64,000 nt of DNA, taken from NCBI RefSeq assembly GCF_015690355.1, contig NZ_JADPRT010000024.1, positions 37,948 to 101,947 on the forward strand, in the 5' to 3' direction. Positions 17,501-25,240 of the stretch are shown here, in pieces; positions within the stretch are counted from its first letter, which is position 1; every line of letters begins with the position of its first letter. The notes under the pieces were generated by a model, which was given only the letters and a program-made list of their open reading frames with translations, did not search any database and was not told the DNA's origin. The position numbers and the translations under genes were made by a program. The DNA comes from Streptacidiphilus fuscans. Lineage in GTDB: Bacteria; Actinomycetota; Actinomycetes; Streptomycetales; Streptomycetaceae.

Positions 17501-17540
17501 CGGTTCGGGGTTCGGGTTCGTGGTTCGCGGTTCGGTACGG
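17501..17540. repeat. GGTTCG short repeat cluster
   Basis: GGTTCG recurs five times within about 40 bp at spacings of 6-9 bp, just upstream of the NTF2-like gene. It may be a slippage product; no function is visible. Confidence 0.6.
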
Positions 17541-17633
17541 GTGCTCCGTCGTCCCTCCCCGCGTACCAGCGAACACCCGCGCCCGCGCGGGCGCGCGCAG
17601 AGACCCGCCGTTCAGGCGGCGACCAGGTGACGC

Positions 17634-18389
17634 TCAGGCCGTCCGCCGGACGTCCTCGTCGGGCTGCTCGCCCACGTATCGGAGTGCCTCCTCGACGATG
17701 TCGTTCAGCCCGCCCTGGTGCGCGCCGCGCCAGTACGCCCGCCCGCAGGCGGTGCACAGGGCGAAGGTGTCGTAGCTGCGCTCGGTCCCCTCCCGCAGCT
17801 GCGGCCGGACCTCCTCCAGCGTCGCCGGGCGGAGCTCTCCGTTGCAGGCCGTGCACCGGGTCCACGGTGCCAGCGGCGGCCGGAACCGCTCCAGCACGTC
17901 GGTCAGCTGCTCCTCCGGACGGTGGCTGTACACGTACGCGCCCGCCCACAGCTCGCGTCGGTGCAGCAGCCCGCGGTCCCGGGACAGCATCACCCGCTGC
18001 TCCCGCGCCGACTGCGCGGCCAGCGCCGCGTCGCCGATGTCGAGTCGCTCGTACGCCGCGTCCACGCCCAGCAGCCGCAACCGGCGTGCCAGCGTCCCCA
18101 GATGCACGTCGAGCAGGAGGCGCGCCGGTCCCGGCAGCGCCTGCGGGCGCGTCACGGCGTCGACCTGGATCCGGTCCCCGGCCCCGGGCACGTACGCGGT
18201 CGTGGTCTCCCGCCCGTCCAGCAGCAGCCGGCCCACCTCGGTCAGCGGCACGCCGAGCGACTCGACCACGTGCCCGAGCGTGGACGTGCCGTCGGTGCGC
18301 ACCCGGGCCCCGTCGGTGCTGCGCCGGGGCGCGGAGACGAAGAGGTGCAGCTCGGGCGCGAAACTGATGATGATCTCCGGTCCGTCCAC
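17634..18389 (-). CDS. Mut7-C RNase domain protein with N-terminal ubiquitin-like domain
   Basis: 251 aa. The N-terminal ~80 residues form the Mut7-C ubiquitin-like domain (LGHVVESLGVPLTEVGRLLLDGRETTTAYVPGAGDRIQV). The rest is a PIN-like Mut7-C domain: RLLLDVHLGTLARRLRLLGVDAAYE, MLSRDRGLLHRR, then a zinc ribbon with CTAC and CTACGRAYWRGAH. The two-domain form is widespread in bacteria; the nuclease activity is inferred from the PIN-like acidic residues (D, D). It is monocistronic. Confidence 0.9.
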   Translation of the reverse strand: MDGPEIIISFAPELHLFVSAPRRSTDGARVRTDGTSTLGHVVESLGVPLTEVGRLLLDGRETTTAYVPGAGDRIQVDAVTRPQALPGPARLLLDVHLGTLARRLRLLGVDAAYERLDIGDAALAAQSAREQRVMLSRDRGLLHRRELWAGAYVYSHRPEEQLTDVLERFRPPLAPWTRCTACNGELRPATLEEVRPQLREGTERSYDTFALCTACGRAYWRGAHQGGLNDIVEEALRYVGEQPDEDVRRTA

Positions 18390-18454
18390 GCGGCCAGCAT
18401 GGCACCGCGACGACGGGCGCGGCCAGCACTTTTGCCGCCTACGTGGTTGCCGCG

Positions 18455-20833
18455 CTACCCGAGCTCGTCGGCTCCGCCAGTCAGGTCGGCTCCGTCCGTC
18501 ACGCTGGCCTGGTCGGCCTTCTCGTTCATCTCGAACCAGATCGACTTGCCCTCGCCGAGCGGACGGGCACCCCAGCCGTCCGCGAGCAGGTCGAGCAGCA
18601 CCAGGCCGCGTCCCGAGGAGGCCATCTCGCCCGGCGAACGCCGCAGCGGCAGTTCGTCGCTGCCGTCCGACACCTCGACGCGCAGCCGCCGTTCGCCCGC
18701 GGGCCCGGTCAACTCGGCCGTCAGCGCCGCCTCCTGATCGGTGTGCAGCAGCACGTTGGCGAGCAGCTCGGAGACCAGCAGCACGGCCGCGTCCACCCCG
18801 TCCGGCTCGTGCCAGTCGTGCAGGATGCCGCGCAACTCCCGGCGCGCGCCCGCGAGCCGCTCGGGCCGGCCCTGGGCGACGGTCAGCATCAGCCGACGGC
18901 CGGTCGGCTTCGGCGCGCCGACGCGTTCGTCGCGGCGCAGGAGCAGCAGCGCGATGTCGTCCTCGCGCCGGTCCGCAAGCTGACCCGGGCCGCGGTGCGA
19001 GGCGGGTCCGTGGACCGCCTGCATCAGCGCGTCGGCGATCCCCTCCAGGTCGTCCACCGGTCCCGGCTCGATCACATCCCTGACCCGGACCCAGCCGGTG
19101 TACCAGTCGTGCCCGCCGGTCTCGATCAGGCCGTCGGTGCAGGCCATGAACACCTCGCCGACCTGCAGTTCCATCTCGGTGACCGGATAGCTCTCATCGT
19201 CCGGCATCAGCCCGAGCGGCAGCCCGCCGTCGACGTGCCGGATCATCGCGCTGCCGTCCGGCGACCGCAGCACCGGGTGGGGGTGTCCCGCGCGGGCGAT
19301 GGCCAGCCTGCCGGTCGCCGGTTCGGCCTCGATGTAGATGCAGGTGGCGAACCGGTCCTCGTCGACGCTGGCCAGGAACCGCGAGGCACGCGACAGCACC
19401 GCGTCCGGCCGGTGCCCTTCGACCGCGTACGCGTGCACCGCCGTCCGCAGCCGCGACATCACCCCGGCGGCGTGCACGTCGTGCCCCTGCACGTCCCCGA
19501 TGACCAGCGCGACCCGCCCGCCCGGCAGGTCGATCACGTCGTACCAGTCGCCGCCGACCAGCAGCCCGCCGCCGGTGGGCACGTACCGCGCGGCGACCGT
19601 CAGCCCGTCGAGCTGACGCGCCGAGTCGCCCATCGAGCGCCGCAGACCCCGGGAGAGCGCCCGCTCGGCCTCGTTGGTGTGCGCCCGCTCCAGCGCCTGC
19701 GACAGCATCCGCGCGACGGTCGACAGCACGGCCCGCTCGTCCGGCGTGAAGGCGACGGGCGTGGCGAACGCCGCCAGCCACGCGCCGGTGGTCCGACCCG
19801 CCGTCACCAGCGGCAGGAACGCCCACGACCTGCGGTGGAACCCCTGCGCCAGCGGCCAGGTCGCCGGGAACCGGCGGGCGTACTCCTCCGGCGTGGAGAG
19901 GTAGATCGGCCGCCCGGTGCGCACCACCTGCGCCGCGGGGTACTCGGTGTCCAGCGGCATCTGGAACGGGGTGGCCTGCTCGGTCGAGTGCCCGTGCTGT
20001 CCCACCACGGTCAGCAGCGTGCCGCGCACGCCGAACACCGCCTGCCCGTCCGGCGAGAAGCCCGGCATCGCGAGCGTGGCGGCGACCCGGAGCACCTCGC
20101 TGGTCGTACTCGCCTCGGCCAGCGCCCGGCCCGCGTCGAGGAGGAACGCCTCCCGGGAGCGCCGCAGGTCCGTCTCCGGCAGCCGCGCCCGGACGCCGGT
20201 GGCCGAGCGGGCGGACCGCGCGGACCGGGAGGACTGGGCGAGGGGGCCCGACGTCGGTCGGGATCCCGGCCTCAGGGTTTCCGGCGCTCCTGGCGCTCCT
20301 GAAGCCTTCGGCGTCTCCGGCGTTTCTTGGGGTGCGTCGCTCGCCGGCGGCGGTGTGTCGGCCGGGCGCGGGAGCGCGTTGAGCGCCTCGATCTGGGCCT
20401 GCCCCGCCTCGTCCGCGTGGACGGGTTCGGGCGACCCCGGCAGCACCGGGGGACGCGGCTGCGCGTCGACCGCCGTGCCCTGCAGCGAGAACCGGCTTCC
20501 CGGAGGTCCGGGGGATATCTGCACCATGATCGTGCGCAGCAGGCGTCCGTCCGGGGTCAGCACCCGGACCCGTGCGCCCGTCGGCCGCTGCTCCGTGAGT
20601 ACCAGCCGCGAGGTCGCGCTCAGCTGGGCCATGTCCTCGCCGTGCAGCCGGGATCGGACGGACGCCGCCGTCAACTCCCCGCCGTCGTCGGCGAGCCCGA
20701 GCAGGTCCCGGGTACGGGCGTCCGCTTCGAGGACGCCGTCGGCCGTGCTCCAACGCCAGACACCGATCCCGACGGCGTCGAGCACCGCCGAGGCCTGAAG
20801 CGCGACCGATTCCCCGACGGAATCGCTGACCAT
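18455..20833 (-). CDS. PAS/GAF/SpoIIE phosphatase with HATPase domain
   Basis: 792 aa. PAS domain ~8-110 (GIGVWRWSTADGVLEADARTR), a Pro/Ala/Ser linker ~115-215, GAF ~220-400, PP2C/SpoIIE domain with GGDWYDV (~428) and VIGDVQGHDVHAAGVM, DGLIETGG, and a C-terminal RsbW-like ATPase (VLLVSELLANVLLHTDQEA ~686, GRGLVLLDLLADGWG). Such proteins dephosphorylate anti-anti-sigma factors and may also act as anti-sigma kinases, linking a signal to an alternative sigma factor. It is divergent from the XRE-cupin regulator and shares its 164-bp promoter region. A second protein of this kind is at 33941. Confidence 0.93.
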   Translation of the reverse strand: MVSDSVGESVALQASAVLDAVGIGVWRWSTADGVLEADARTRDLLGLADDGGELTAASVRSRLHGEDMAQLSATSRLVLTEQRPTGARVRVLTPDGRLLRTIMVQISPGPPGSRFSLQGTAVDAQPRPPVLPGSPEPVHADEAGQAQIEALNALPRPADTPPPASDAPQETPETPKASGAPGAPETLRPGSRPTSGPLAQSSRSARSARSATGVRARLPETDLRRSREAFLLDAGRALAEASTTSEVLRVAATLAMPGFSPDGQAVFGVRGTLLTVVGQHGHSTEQATPFQMPLDTEYPAAQVVRTGRPIYLSTPEEYARRFPATWPLAQGFHRRSWAFLPLVTAGRTTGAWLAAFATPVAFTPDERAVLSTVARMLSQALERAHTNEAERALSRGLRRSMGDSARQLDGLTVAARYVPTGGGLLVGGDWYDVIDLPGGRVALVIGDVQGHDVHAAGVMSRLRTAVHAYAVEGHRPDAVLSRASRFLASVDEDRFATCIYIEAEPATGRLAIARAGHPHPVLRSPDGSAMIRHVDGGLPLGLMPDDESYPVTEMELQVGEVFMACTDGLIETGGHDWYTGWVRVRDVIEPGPVDDLEGIADALMQAVHGPASHRGPGQLADRREDDIALLLLRRDERVGAPKPTGRRLMLTVAQGRPERLAGARRELRGILHDWHEPDGVDAAVLLVSELLANVLLHTDQEAALTAELTGPAGERRLRVEVSDGSDELPLRRSPGEMASSGRGLVLLDLLADGWGARPLGEGKSIWFEMNEKADQASVTDGADLTGGADELG

Positions 20834-20942
20834 CGACCGGCCCTTTCGGCTGCGGATCTTGCGTCTTTCCGATCACCTTACGACCCGGTAGCCCTGGTAG
20901 GCGCGGCGGAAAGGGCGTGGCCCGTCGTCGGGCGCGGAGATT

Positions 20943-20977
20943 TTGCCTCAGAGGCAAGAAACTTGCCCGGCGGGCGA
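20943..20977. promoter_or_regulatory. Two palindromes between phosphatase and XRE-cupin genes
   Basis: Site 1 (20943-20957) is TTGCCTC-A-GAGGCAA, a perfect 7-bp-arm palindrome. Site 2 (20963-20977), TTGCCCGGCGGGCGA, is a degenerate copy with the same TTGCC start. Their starts are 20 bp apart, about two helical turns, so dimers would bind the same face. This is a likely autoregulatory operator of the XRE regulator and may also control the divergent phosphatase. Confidence 0.6.
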
Positions 20978-20997
20978 AGGGGGTGTGCACTGAGTGC

Positions 20998-21624
20998 ATG
21001 GACGCAGGAGCCATGCACCACCAGGAAGAGCCGGGCACTCCCCGTGAGCGCAAGCTCGATGAGGAACTCCCCGGCCTCGGCGCGCGGTTGCGTGAGCGCC
21101 GACTGAGCAGCGGCCTCACACTCGAGGCGGCCGCCGCCCGGATCGGCCTCTCACCCGCGCACCTGTCGCGGCTGGAGACTGCCAAGCGCCAGCCCTCACT
21201 CCCCGTACTGCTGGGCCTCTCTCGAGCTTACGCCGTCCCGCTGGACGTCCTGCTCGGGGAGACCCCGACAGCCCCCACCACCGTCGTGCGCGGCGCCACC
21301 GCCGAGCCCTCGAAGGCGGGCGGCTGGACCTACCGCCCCGCCGGAGCCCCCGGCCGCGCCATGCAGGCGCTGCGCGTGCACGTCCCGCAAGGCACGCAGG
21401 AGGCGGTCGTCCGGGTCCATCCGGGGGAGGAGTGGGTCTTCGTGCTCAGCGGACGCCTGGTGCTGAACCTGGACCGGGAGGAGCACCTGCTCGACCCCGG
21501 TGACTCCGCCCACTTCGACTCGATGCGCCCACACCGTCTGTCCGCCGACTCGGCGGCCGGAGTCGACCTGCTCTTCCTGCACACGCTGCTGCAGAGCCCT
21601 ACGTCGGAGTTGTGCCTTGGCTGA
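20998..21624 (+). CDS. XRE-family regulator with C-terminal cupin domain
   Basis: 208 aa from ATG 20998 (or 203 from ATG 21013, which has GGAG only 2 nt away). HTH: LRERRLSSGLTLEAAAARIGLSPAHLSRLETAKRQPSLPVLLGLSRAYAVPLDVLLGE. The C-terminal cupin has VRVHPGEEWVFVLSGRLVLNLDREEHLLDPGDSAHFDSMRPHRLSA, with usable His/Glu metal or ligand residues. This architecture senses a small molecule through the cupin. The stop overlaps a small membrane-protein gene, a pairing I believe is recurrent in Streptomycetaceae. Confidence 0.92.
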   Translation: MDAGAMHHQEEPGTPRERKLDEELPGLGARLRERRLSSGLTLEAAAARIGLSPAHLSRLETAKRQPSLPVLLGLSRAYAVPLDVLLGETPTAPTTVVRGATAEPSKAGGWTYRPAGAPGRAMQALRVHVPQGTQEAVVRVHPGEEWVFVLSGRLVLNLDREEHLLDPGDSAHFDSMRPHRLSADSAAGVDLLFLHTLLQSPTSELCLG

Positions 21625-21799
21625 CCACTCGCCCCACGCCGCCCCCGTCCCCGCCACCCCGGTTCCGCTGTCCGTCGAGGACGGCAGCACCCACACCGAG
21701 CGCCGGGTCAATGTCCGGGTCTTCATCTACGTCATCGGCCTGCACGTCTTCGCGGGCCTGGCCATGCTGCTCTTCTTCGCGGGCCAGCACCGGTCCTGA
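21617..21799 (+). CDS. Small membrane protein, probable DUF6126
   Basis: 60 aa starting at TTG 21617: MADHSPHAAPVPATPVPLSVEDG..., then a single C-terminal TM helix (VFIYVIGLHVFAGLAMLLFFAG). The rare TTG start is supported by CGGAG 7 nt upstream and an 8-bp overlap with the XRE stop, implying coupling. I believe it matches DUF6126, found next to XRE-cupin regulators; this is from memory. It could modulate the regulator at the membrane. Confidence 0.72.
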   Translation: MADHSPHAAPVPATPVPLSVEDGSTHTERRVNVRVFIYVIGLHVFAGLAMLLFFAGQHRS

Positions 21800-21898
21800 T
21801 CGTCCGTCGGAATTCCAGGTAATCGAACAGAATGACTAACTCGTTCGTGTTCGGAATATAGTCCTTGTGGGCCATGGTCGTGGGTGGGGTTGTGGCTT

Positions 21899-21904
21899 GA
21901 TAAT
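21899..21904 (+). promoter_or_regulatory. Candidate -10 box for a leaderless transcript
   Basis: GATAAT ends 6 nt before the A of ATG 21911. No convincing -35 is seen 17-18 bp upstream. Confidence 0.4.
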
Positions 21905-21910
21905 TGTTCT

Positions 21911-23440
21911 ATGGACGCCTCGATCTTCGGGGGCGGGTGTGATGACGGTGATGGCGTCCATGGGTGGGGTGTTTCCCCGGAGTCCCAGGGTTCGTCTTCT
22001 GGTTCGGATCCCCGGCTCCCTTCAATTCCCCCTTCTGTTCCTTCTCCTTCGCCTGCTGGTGATGACTGGCTGGGTCTGCCGCGTGATGCGGCGGGTTCCC
22101 GCTTCGTGGCGGGGACGCCGGTCTCGTCGCGTCAGGCGCGGTTCGTGGATCCGTTGCGGACTCTTCCCGGGTGCGCGCGTGAGCTGTTGACCGCCCTGGA
22201 CGACGAGGGTGATGGCGCGTTGTTGGACGCGGGTGTGGGTTACCTCGCGGAGCAGTTCCTGGCTCTTGAGCGGTTGTCGGAGATGTTGGATGCGCAGAAG
22301 TTGCGTCGTCTGGCGGTGTTCGACCGCGTGGGCGGCGCTACCGCGGTCCGCTGCCGCTCCACGAAGGGCTTCCTGCGCACGCACGCGCAGATGGGCCAGG
22401 GTCACGCGAACCGCCTGGTGAACCTCGCGCGGGATCTGGACAAGCTCCCGACGATTCGTCAGGCCCAGGCCGACGGCAGCCTGTCGACGGACCAGGTGGA
22501 GATCCTGGCGAAGGAGCTCGCCCCGATCGAGGACACCGCCGCGCGTCATGCGGCGGAGGTGTTGATGGTCGAGCAGACCCCGAAGCTCCACCTCGCGCAT
22601 GTCCGTCAGGCCGCGAAGCAGATCCACGCCCACCTCGTCCCCGAGCAGGACGCCGACGCGACGGCGGTTCCGGCGGTGTTCCAGTCCTGGGTCAAGCTCT
22701 CCGCGACCGGCACGAGTGATCGGCCGTTCTGGGTCCTGTCCGGTGAACTGTCCCCGGTGGCGGGGGAGAAGCTCCGGGTCGCCCTGGAGGCGGCGATGGG
22801 CACCCCGGTCGAGGGTGAGACCCGCACCCACTCCGAGCGCATGGGTGACGCGATGGAGAGTGTCGCGGATCTGGCGCTGGGCTCGGACAGGCTGCCGACG
22901 ACGGGTGGGCAGCGTCCGCACCTGACCCTGATCGCCGACCTCGACGCCCTGCGCACCACCTGCCCCACCCACCCGGTCCTTGCGAGCGACGACGGCGACG
23001 AGCTCTCCGGGCTGCTCCGGCCGAAGGCGGCGGCGACAACGACCCGGGGCTACCAGCTCCCCGCCTGGCAGGCGCGGAAGGAGGCGTGTGACTGCCAGCT
23101 CCGCGTCATCCTCGCCCGAGGGCAGGACAAGCCGGTCTCCATCGGCCGCGCGACCCGCACCGTCCCCGCCCATCTGCGGGACGCGGTCGTCGCCCGGGAC
23201 CGGCACTGCGTCTGGCCCGGCTGCGACCGGCCACCCACCTGGTGCGAAGCCCACCACGTGACCCACTGGGCCGACGGCGGCGAAACCAGTCTCGACAACC
23301 TCGCCCTGCTCTGCAACGAGCACCACACCGATCTCCACCAGACCGGCTGGGAACTCGAAATCAGGAACGGCCGACCCCACGCCGTCCCACCACCGGACAC
23401 CCCACCCCCACCCAACACCCGCTACCCCCACCACAACTAG
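21911..23440 (+). CDS. DUF222 / 13E12-repeat HNH endonuclease-like protein
   Basis: 509 aa. The DUF222 region spans ~40-400 (LLTALDDEGDGALLDAGVGYLAEQFLALERLSEML...), and the C-terminal HNH motif is CVWPGCDRPPTWCEAHHVTHWADGGETSLDNLALLCNEHHTDLH (residues ~433-477), with the CxxC and H-N-H residues present. The family is multi-copy and mobile-associated in actinobacteria; nuclease activity is rarely tested. ATG 21911 has no Shine-Dalgarno, but GATAAT at 21899-21904 sits exactly where a leaderless promoter would be. The first ~400 bp are visibly richer in T than the rest, suggesting a mosaic or recent import. Confidence 0.85.
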   Translation: MDASIFGGGCDDGDGVHGWGVSPESQGSSSGSDPRLPSIPPSVPSPSPAGDDWLGLPRDAAGSRFVAGTPVSSRQARFVDPLRTLPGCARELLTALDDEGDGALLDAGVGYLAEQFLALERLSEMLDAQKLRRLAVFDRVGGATAVRCRSTKGFLRTHAQMGQGHANRLVNLARDLDKLPTIRQAQADGSLSTDQVEILAKELAPIEDTAARHAAEVLMVEQTPKLHLAHVRQAAKQIHAHLVPEQDADATAVPAVFQSWVKLSATGTSDRPFWVLSGELSPVAGEKLRVALEAAMGTPVEGETRTHSERMGDAMESVADLALGSDRLPTTGGQRPHLTLIADLDALRTTCPTHPVLASDDGDELSGLLRPKAAATTTRGYQLPAWQARKEACDCQLRVILARGQDKPVSIGRATRTVPAHLRDAVVARDRHCVWPGCDRPPTWCEAHHVTHWADGGETSLDNLALLCNEHHTDLHQTGWELEIRNGRPHAVPPPDTPPPPNTRYPHHN

Positions 23441-23473
23441 ATGAGGCAGCGATTCGGGCCAGGGCGCGGTTGG

Positions 23474-24043
23474 TCAGCGTCGGTCGAGTGCGTGGGTGAG
23501 TTCGTCGGCGGTTTCGCGCACCCGCTCGGAGTAGGTGGCGGCGTCCGGCTCGGCGACCCAACGTCCGAACGCAGTCCGGAAGATGGCGACGCCGACGCTC
23601 GCCAGCAGGTTTGCCTCCGACTCGGTGGCCCCGCGCTGGCGAAGGGCCGCGTCCAGGGCGTCGGAGACGGCGGCGAACTTGGTGCGGCCGCGCTCCTGGA
23701 GTTCGGTGCTGCCCTCGACGATCGCCTGTCGTTGTGCGGCGTGCGGGGCGACCCGGGTCGCCAGCATGTCGCCGACCTGCTCGAGCGCGCTGAGGAGGGC
23801 TTCGAAAGGCGTGAGCTGCGCGTCGGCCTTGCGCAGGGCGTCGGCGAGAGCGGCCGGGAGCTGGTCCGAGCCGGCGAAGAGCACGTCGCGCTTGTCGGCG
23901 AAGTAGCGGGAGAACGTGCGTCGCGTCAGCCCGGCGCGCTCGGTGATCTGCGCGACGGTGACGTTTTCGTACCCGTGCTCCAGGAACAGCGCCAGCGCAG
24001 CCTCGCGCAGTCGATCCTCCGCTCCCTGCTCCCAACGCGCCAT
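23474..24043 (-). CDS. TetR-family regulator
   Basis: 189 aa. N-terminal HTH: LREAALALFLEHGYENVTVAQITERAGLTRRTFSRYFADKRDVLFAG. The C-terminal ligand domain is not assigned. It is divergent from an SDR gene; a perfect palindromic operator lies between (24061-24110), so the pair is a typical autorepressed regulator/enzyme unit. Confidence 0.93.
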   Translation of the reverse strand: MARWEQGAEDRLREAALALFLEHGYENVTVAQITERAGLTRRTFSRYFADKRDVLFAGSDQLPAALADALRKADAQLTPFEALLSALEQVGDMLATRVAPHAAQRQAIVEGSTELQERGRTKFAAVSDALDAALRQRGATESEANLLASVGVAIFRTAFGRWVAEPDAATYSERVRETADELTHALDRR

Positions 24044-24060
24044 GGTCGGAGTCTAGCAGT

Positions 24061-24110
24061 GATGACTCATTGAGACATTGCGTGGTACTGTGATGTCTCA
24101 ATGAGTCATC
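24061..24110. promoter_or_regulatory. 18-bp perfect inverted repeat: paired TetR operators
   Basis: GATGACTCATTGAGACAT (24061-24078) and its exact reverse complement (24093-24110) are separated by 14 bp. Each arm is itself an imperfect 17-bp palindrome, ATG-A-CTCA-T-TGAG-A-CAT, so there are probably two dimer sites 32 bp apart. It fills most of the gap between the divergent TetR (start 24043) and SDR (start 24137) genes. Confidence 0.85.
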
Positions 24111-24136
24111 AGATTGGTGAATCCAGGAGGAGCGCC

Positions 24137-24862
24137 ATGGCACTGACCGGTCAGCGCATCGTCGTCATCGGCGGCAGTTCCGGCATGGGGCTGGCCACGG
24201 CCCACGCGGCCGCGGCAGCCGGTGCCGTCGTCACCATCGCCTCGAGCAGCAAGGAGCGCGTCGTCGCCGCGCTCGTAGGACTGCCGGACTCGTGCGACGG
24301 CGCCGAACTCGATGTGCGCGACGAGGAGGCCGTCGCCGACCTGTTCGCCCGCGTCGGCGAACTCGACCACGTGGTGTTCACCGCCGGCGACCAGGCCGAT
24401 CGCCGCGCACTGAAGGAACTCCCGCTCGACCAGGCCCGCCGCGCCTTCGATGTCCGGTTCTGGGGAGCCGTCGCCGTCGCCAAGCACGCCGCCCCGCGCA
24501 TCCGCCCCGGCGGATCGATCACCCTCACCTCGGGGACGGTCGGCGTCCGCCCGGTCCCCGGCGCCGCACTCGCCTCCGCCGGATCCGCGGCCACCGAGGG
24601 CCTCGTCCGCGGACTGGCCGTCGATCTCGCCCCCGTCCGCGTCAACGTCGTCCGATCCGGCGCCGTGCGCACACCGCTGTGGGACGCTGTTCCCGAACCC
24701 CAGCGCGCGGCGGTGTTCGACAGCTTCGCGCGGCGCGCTCTGACGGGCGCGATCGGCGAGCCGCAGCAGATCGCTGCGGCGAACCTCTACCTGATGGAGA
24801 ACCAGTTCGTCACCGGCACCGTGCTCACCGTCGACGGCGGGTTGATCCTGACCGGAGACTGA
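24137..24862 (+). CDS. SDR-family oxidoreductase
   Basis: 241 aa. Rossmann motif RIVVIGGSSGMGLATAHAAAAAG at the N-terminus, with LDHVVFTAGD in place of the usual NNAG. The catalytic YxxxK is not evident: after TSGTVGVRPVPG comes AALASAGSAATEG, without Tyr or Lys at the expected spot, so this may be an atypical or non-catalytic SDR. The C-terminus VTGTVLTVDGGLILTG is classical. AGGAGG lies 6 nt before ATG 24137. It is controlled by the divergent TetR. Confidence 0.88.
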   Translation: MALTGQRIVVIGGSSGMGLATAHAAAAAGAVVTIASSSKERVVAALVGLPDSCDGAELDVRDEEAVADLFARVGELDHVVFTAGDQADRRALKELPLDQARRAFDVRFWGAVAVAKHAAPRIRPGGSITLTSGTVGVRPVPGAALASAGSAATEGLVRGLAVDLAPVRVNVVRSGAVRTPLWDAVPEPQRAAVFDSFARRALTGAIGEPQQIAAANLYLMENQFVTGTVLTVDGGLILTGD

Positions 24863-24865
24863 TGA

Positions 24866-24880
24866 CAGGCCCTAGGCCTG
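24866..24880. terminator. Palindrome between convergent SDR and VOC genes
   Basis: CAGGCC-CTA-GGCCTG. The VOC stop codon (TAG on the minus strand) is in the 3-base centre. It may serve as a weak bidirectional terminator; no U-tract follows. Confidence 0.4.
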
Positions 24881-25231
24881 GCCTGCGCTTGCCGCGCGCG
24901 GGTGGCGCGGTTCGTAGAGGGCGAGGTCGCCCCCGCCGGGGAGGCGGAAGCCGGTGAGCAGGCCCCAGTTCAGCTCCTGTACCGGGCGGGTGAACTCGAC
25001 GCCCTTGGCGGTCAGTTCGGCGACGGTCGCCTCCAGGTCGTCGCACATCAGCATCAGCTCGTGCGAGTGGACCGACTGGGTGGGGTGGAAGGCGATCTCA
25101 CTGGGCGGGGCCTGGAAGATCAGCCAGCCGTGCCCGGCGTCGACGCTGGGCAGGCCCAGCACGTCGCGGAAGAAGGCCCGGTCGGCCTCGGCGTCGCTGG
25201 TGTAGATCACCACATGGGTGCCGTTGATCAT
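24872..25231 (-). CDS. VOC (glyoxalase/bleomycin-resistance) superfamily protein
   Basis: 119 aa. MINGTHVVIYTSDAEADRAFFRDVLGLPSVDAGHGWLIFQAPPSEIAFHP ... HELMLMCDDLEATVAELTAKGVEFTRPV... GFRLPGGGDLALYEPRHP. Single VOC domain with beta-alpha-beta-beta-beta repeats; acts as a dimer on metal. Substrate unknown. It lies 9 bp downstream of the PASTA kinase gene on the same strand and could be its co-transcript. Confidence 0.9.
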   Translation of the reverse strand: MINGTHVVIYTSDAEADRAFFRDVLGLPSVDAGHGWLIFQAPPSEIAFHPTQSVHSHELMLMCDDLEATVAELTAKGVEFTRPVQELNWGLLTGFRLPGGGDLALYEPRHPRAASAGQA

Positions 25232-25240
25232 GACTCGACG

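Noticed and set aside
17160..17630. Extra gene upstream of the NTF2-like gene at 17576
   Set aside because: The extension has no ribosome site and covers the GGTTCG repeats; ATG 17486 is better supported.
21911..23440. Insertion sequence or transposase
   Set aside because: The protein is DUF222/HNH; no inverted terminal repeats or target duplication are visible.
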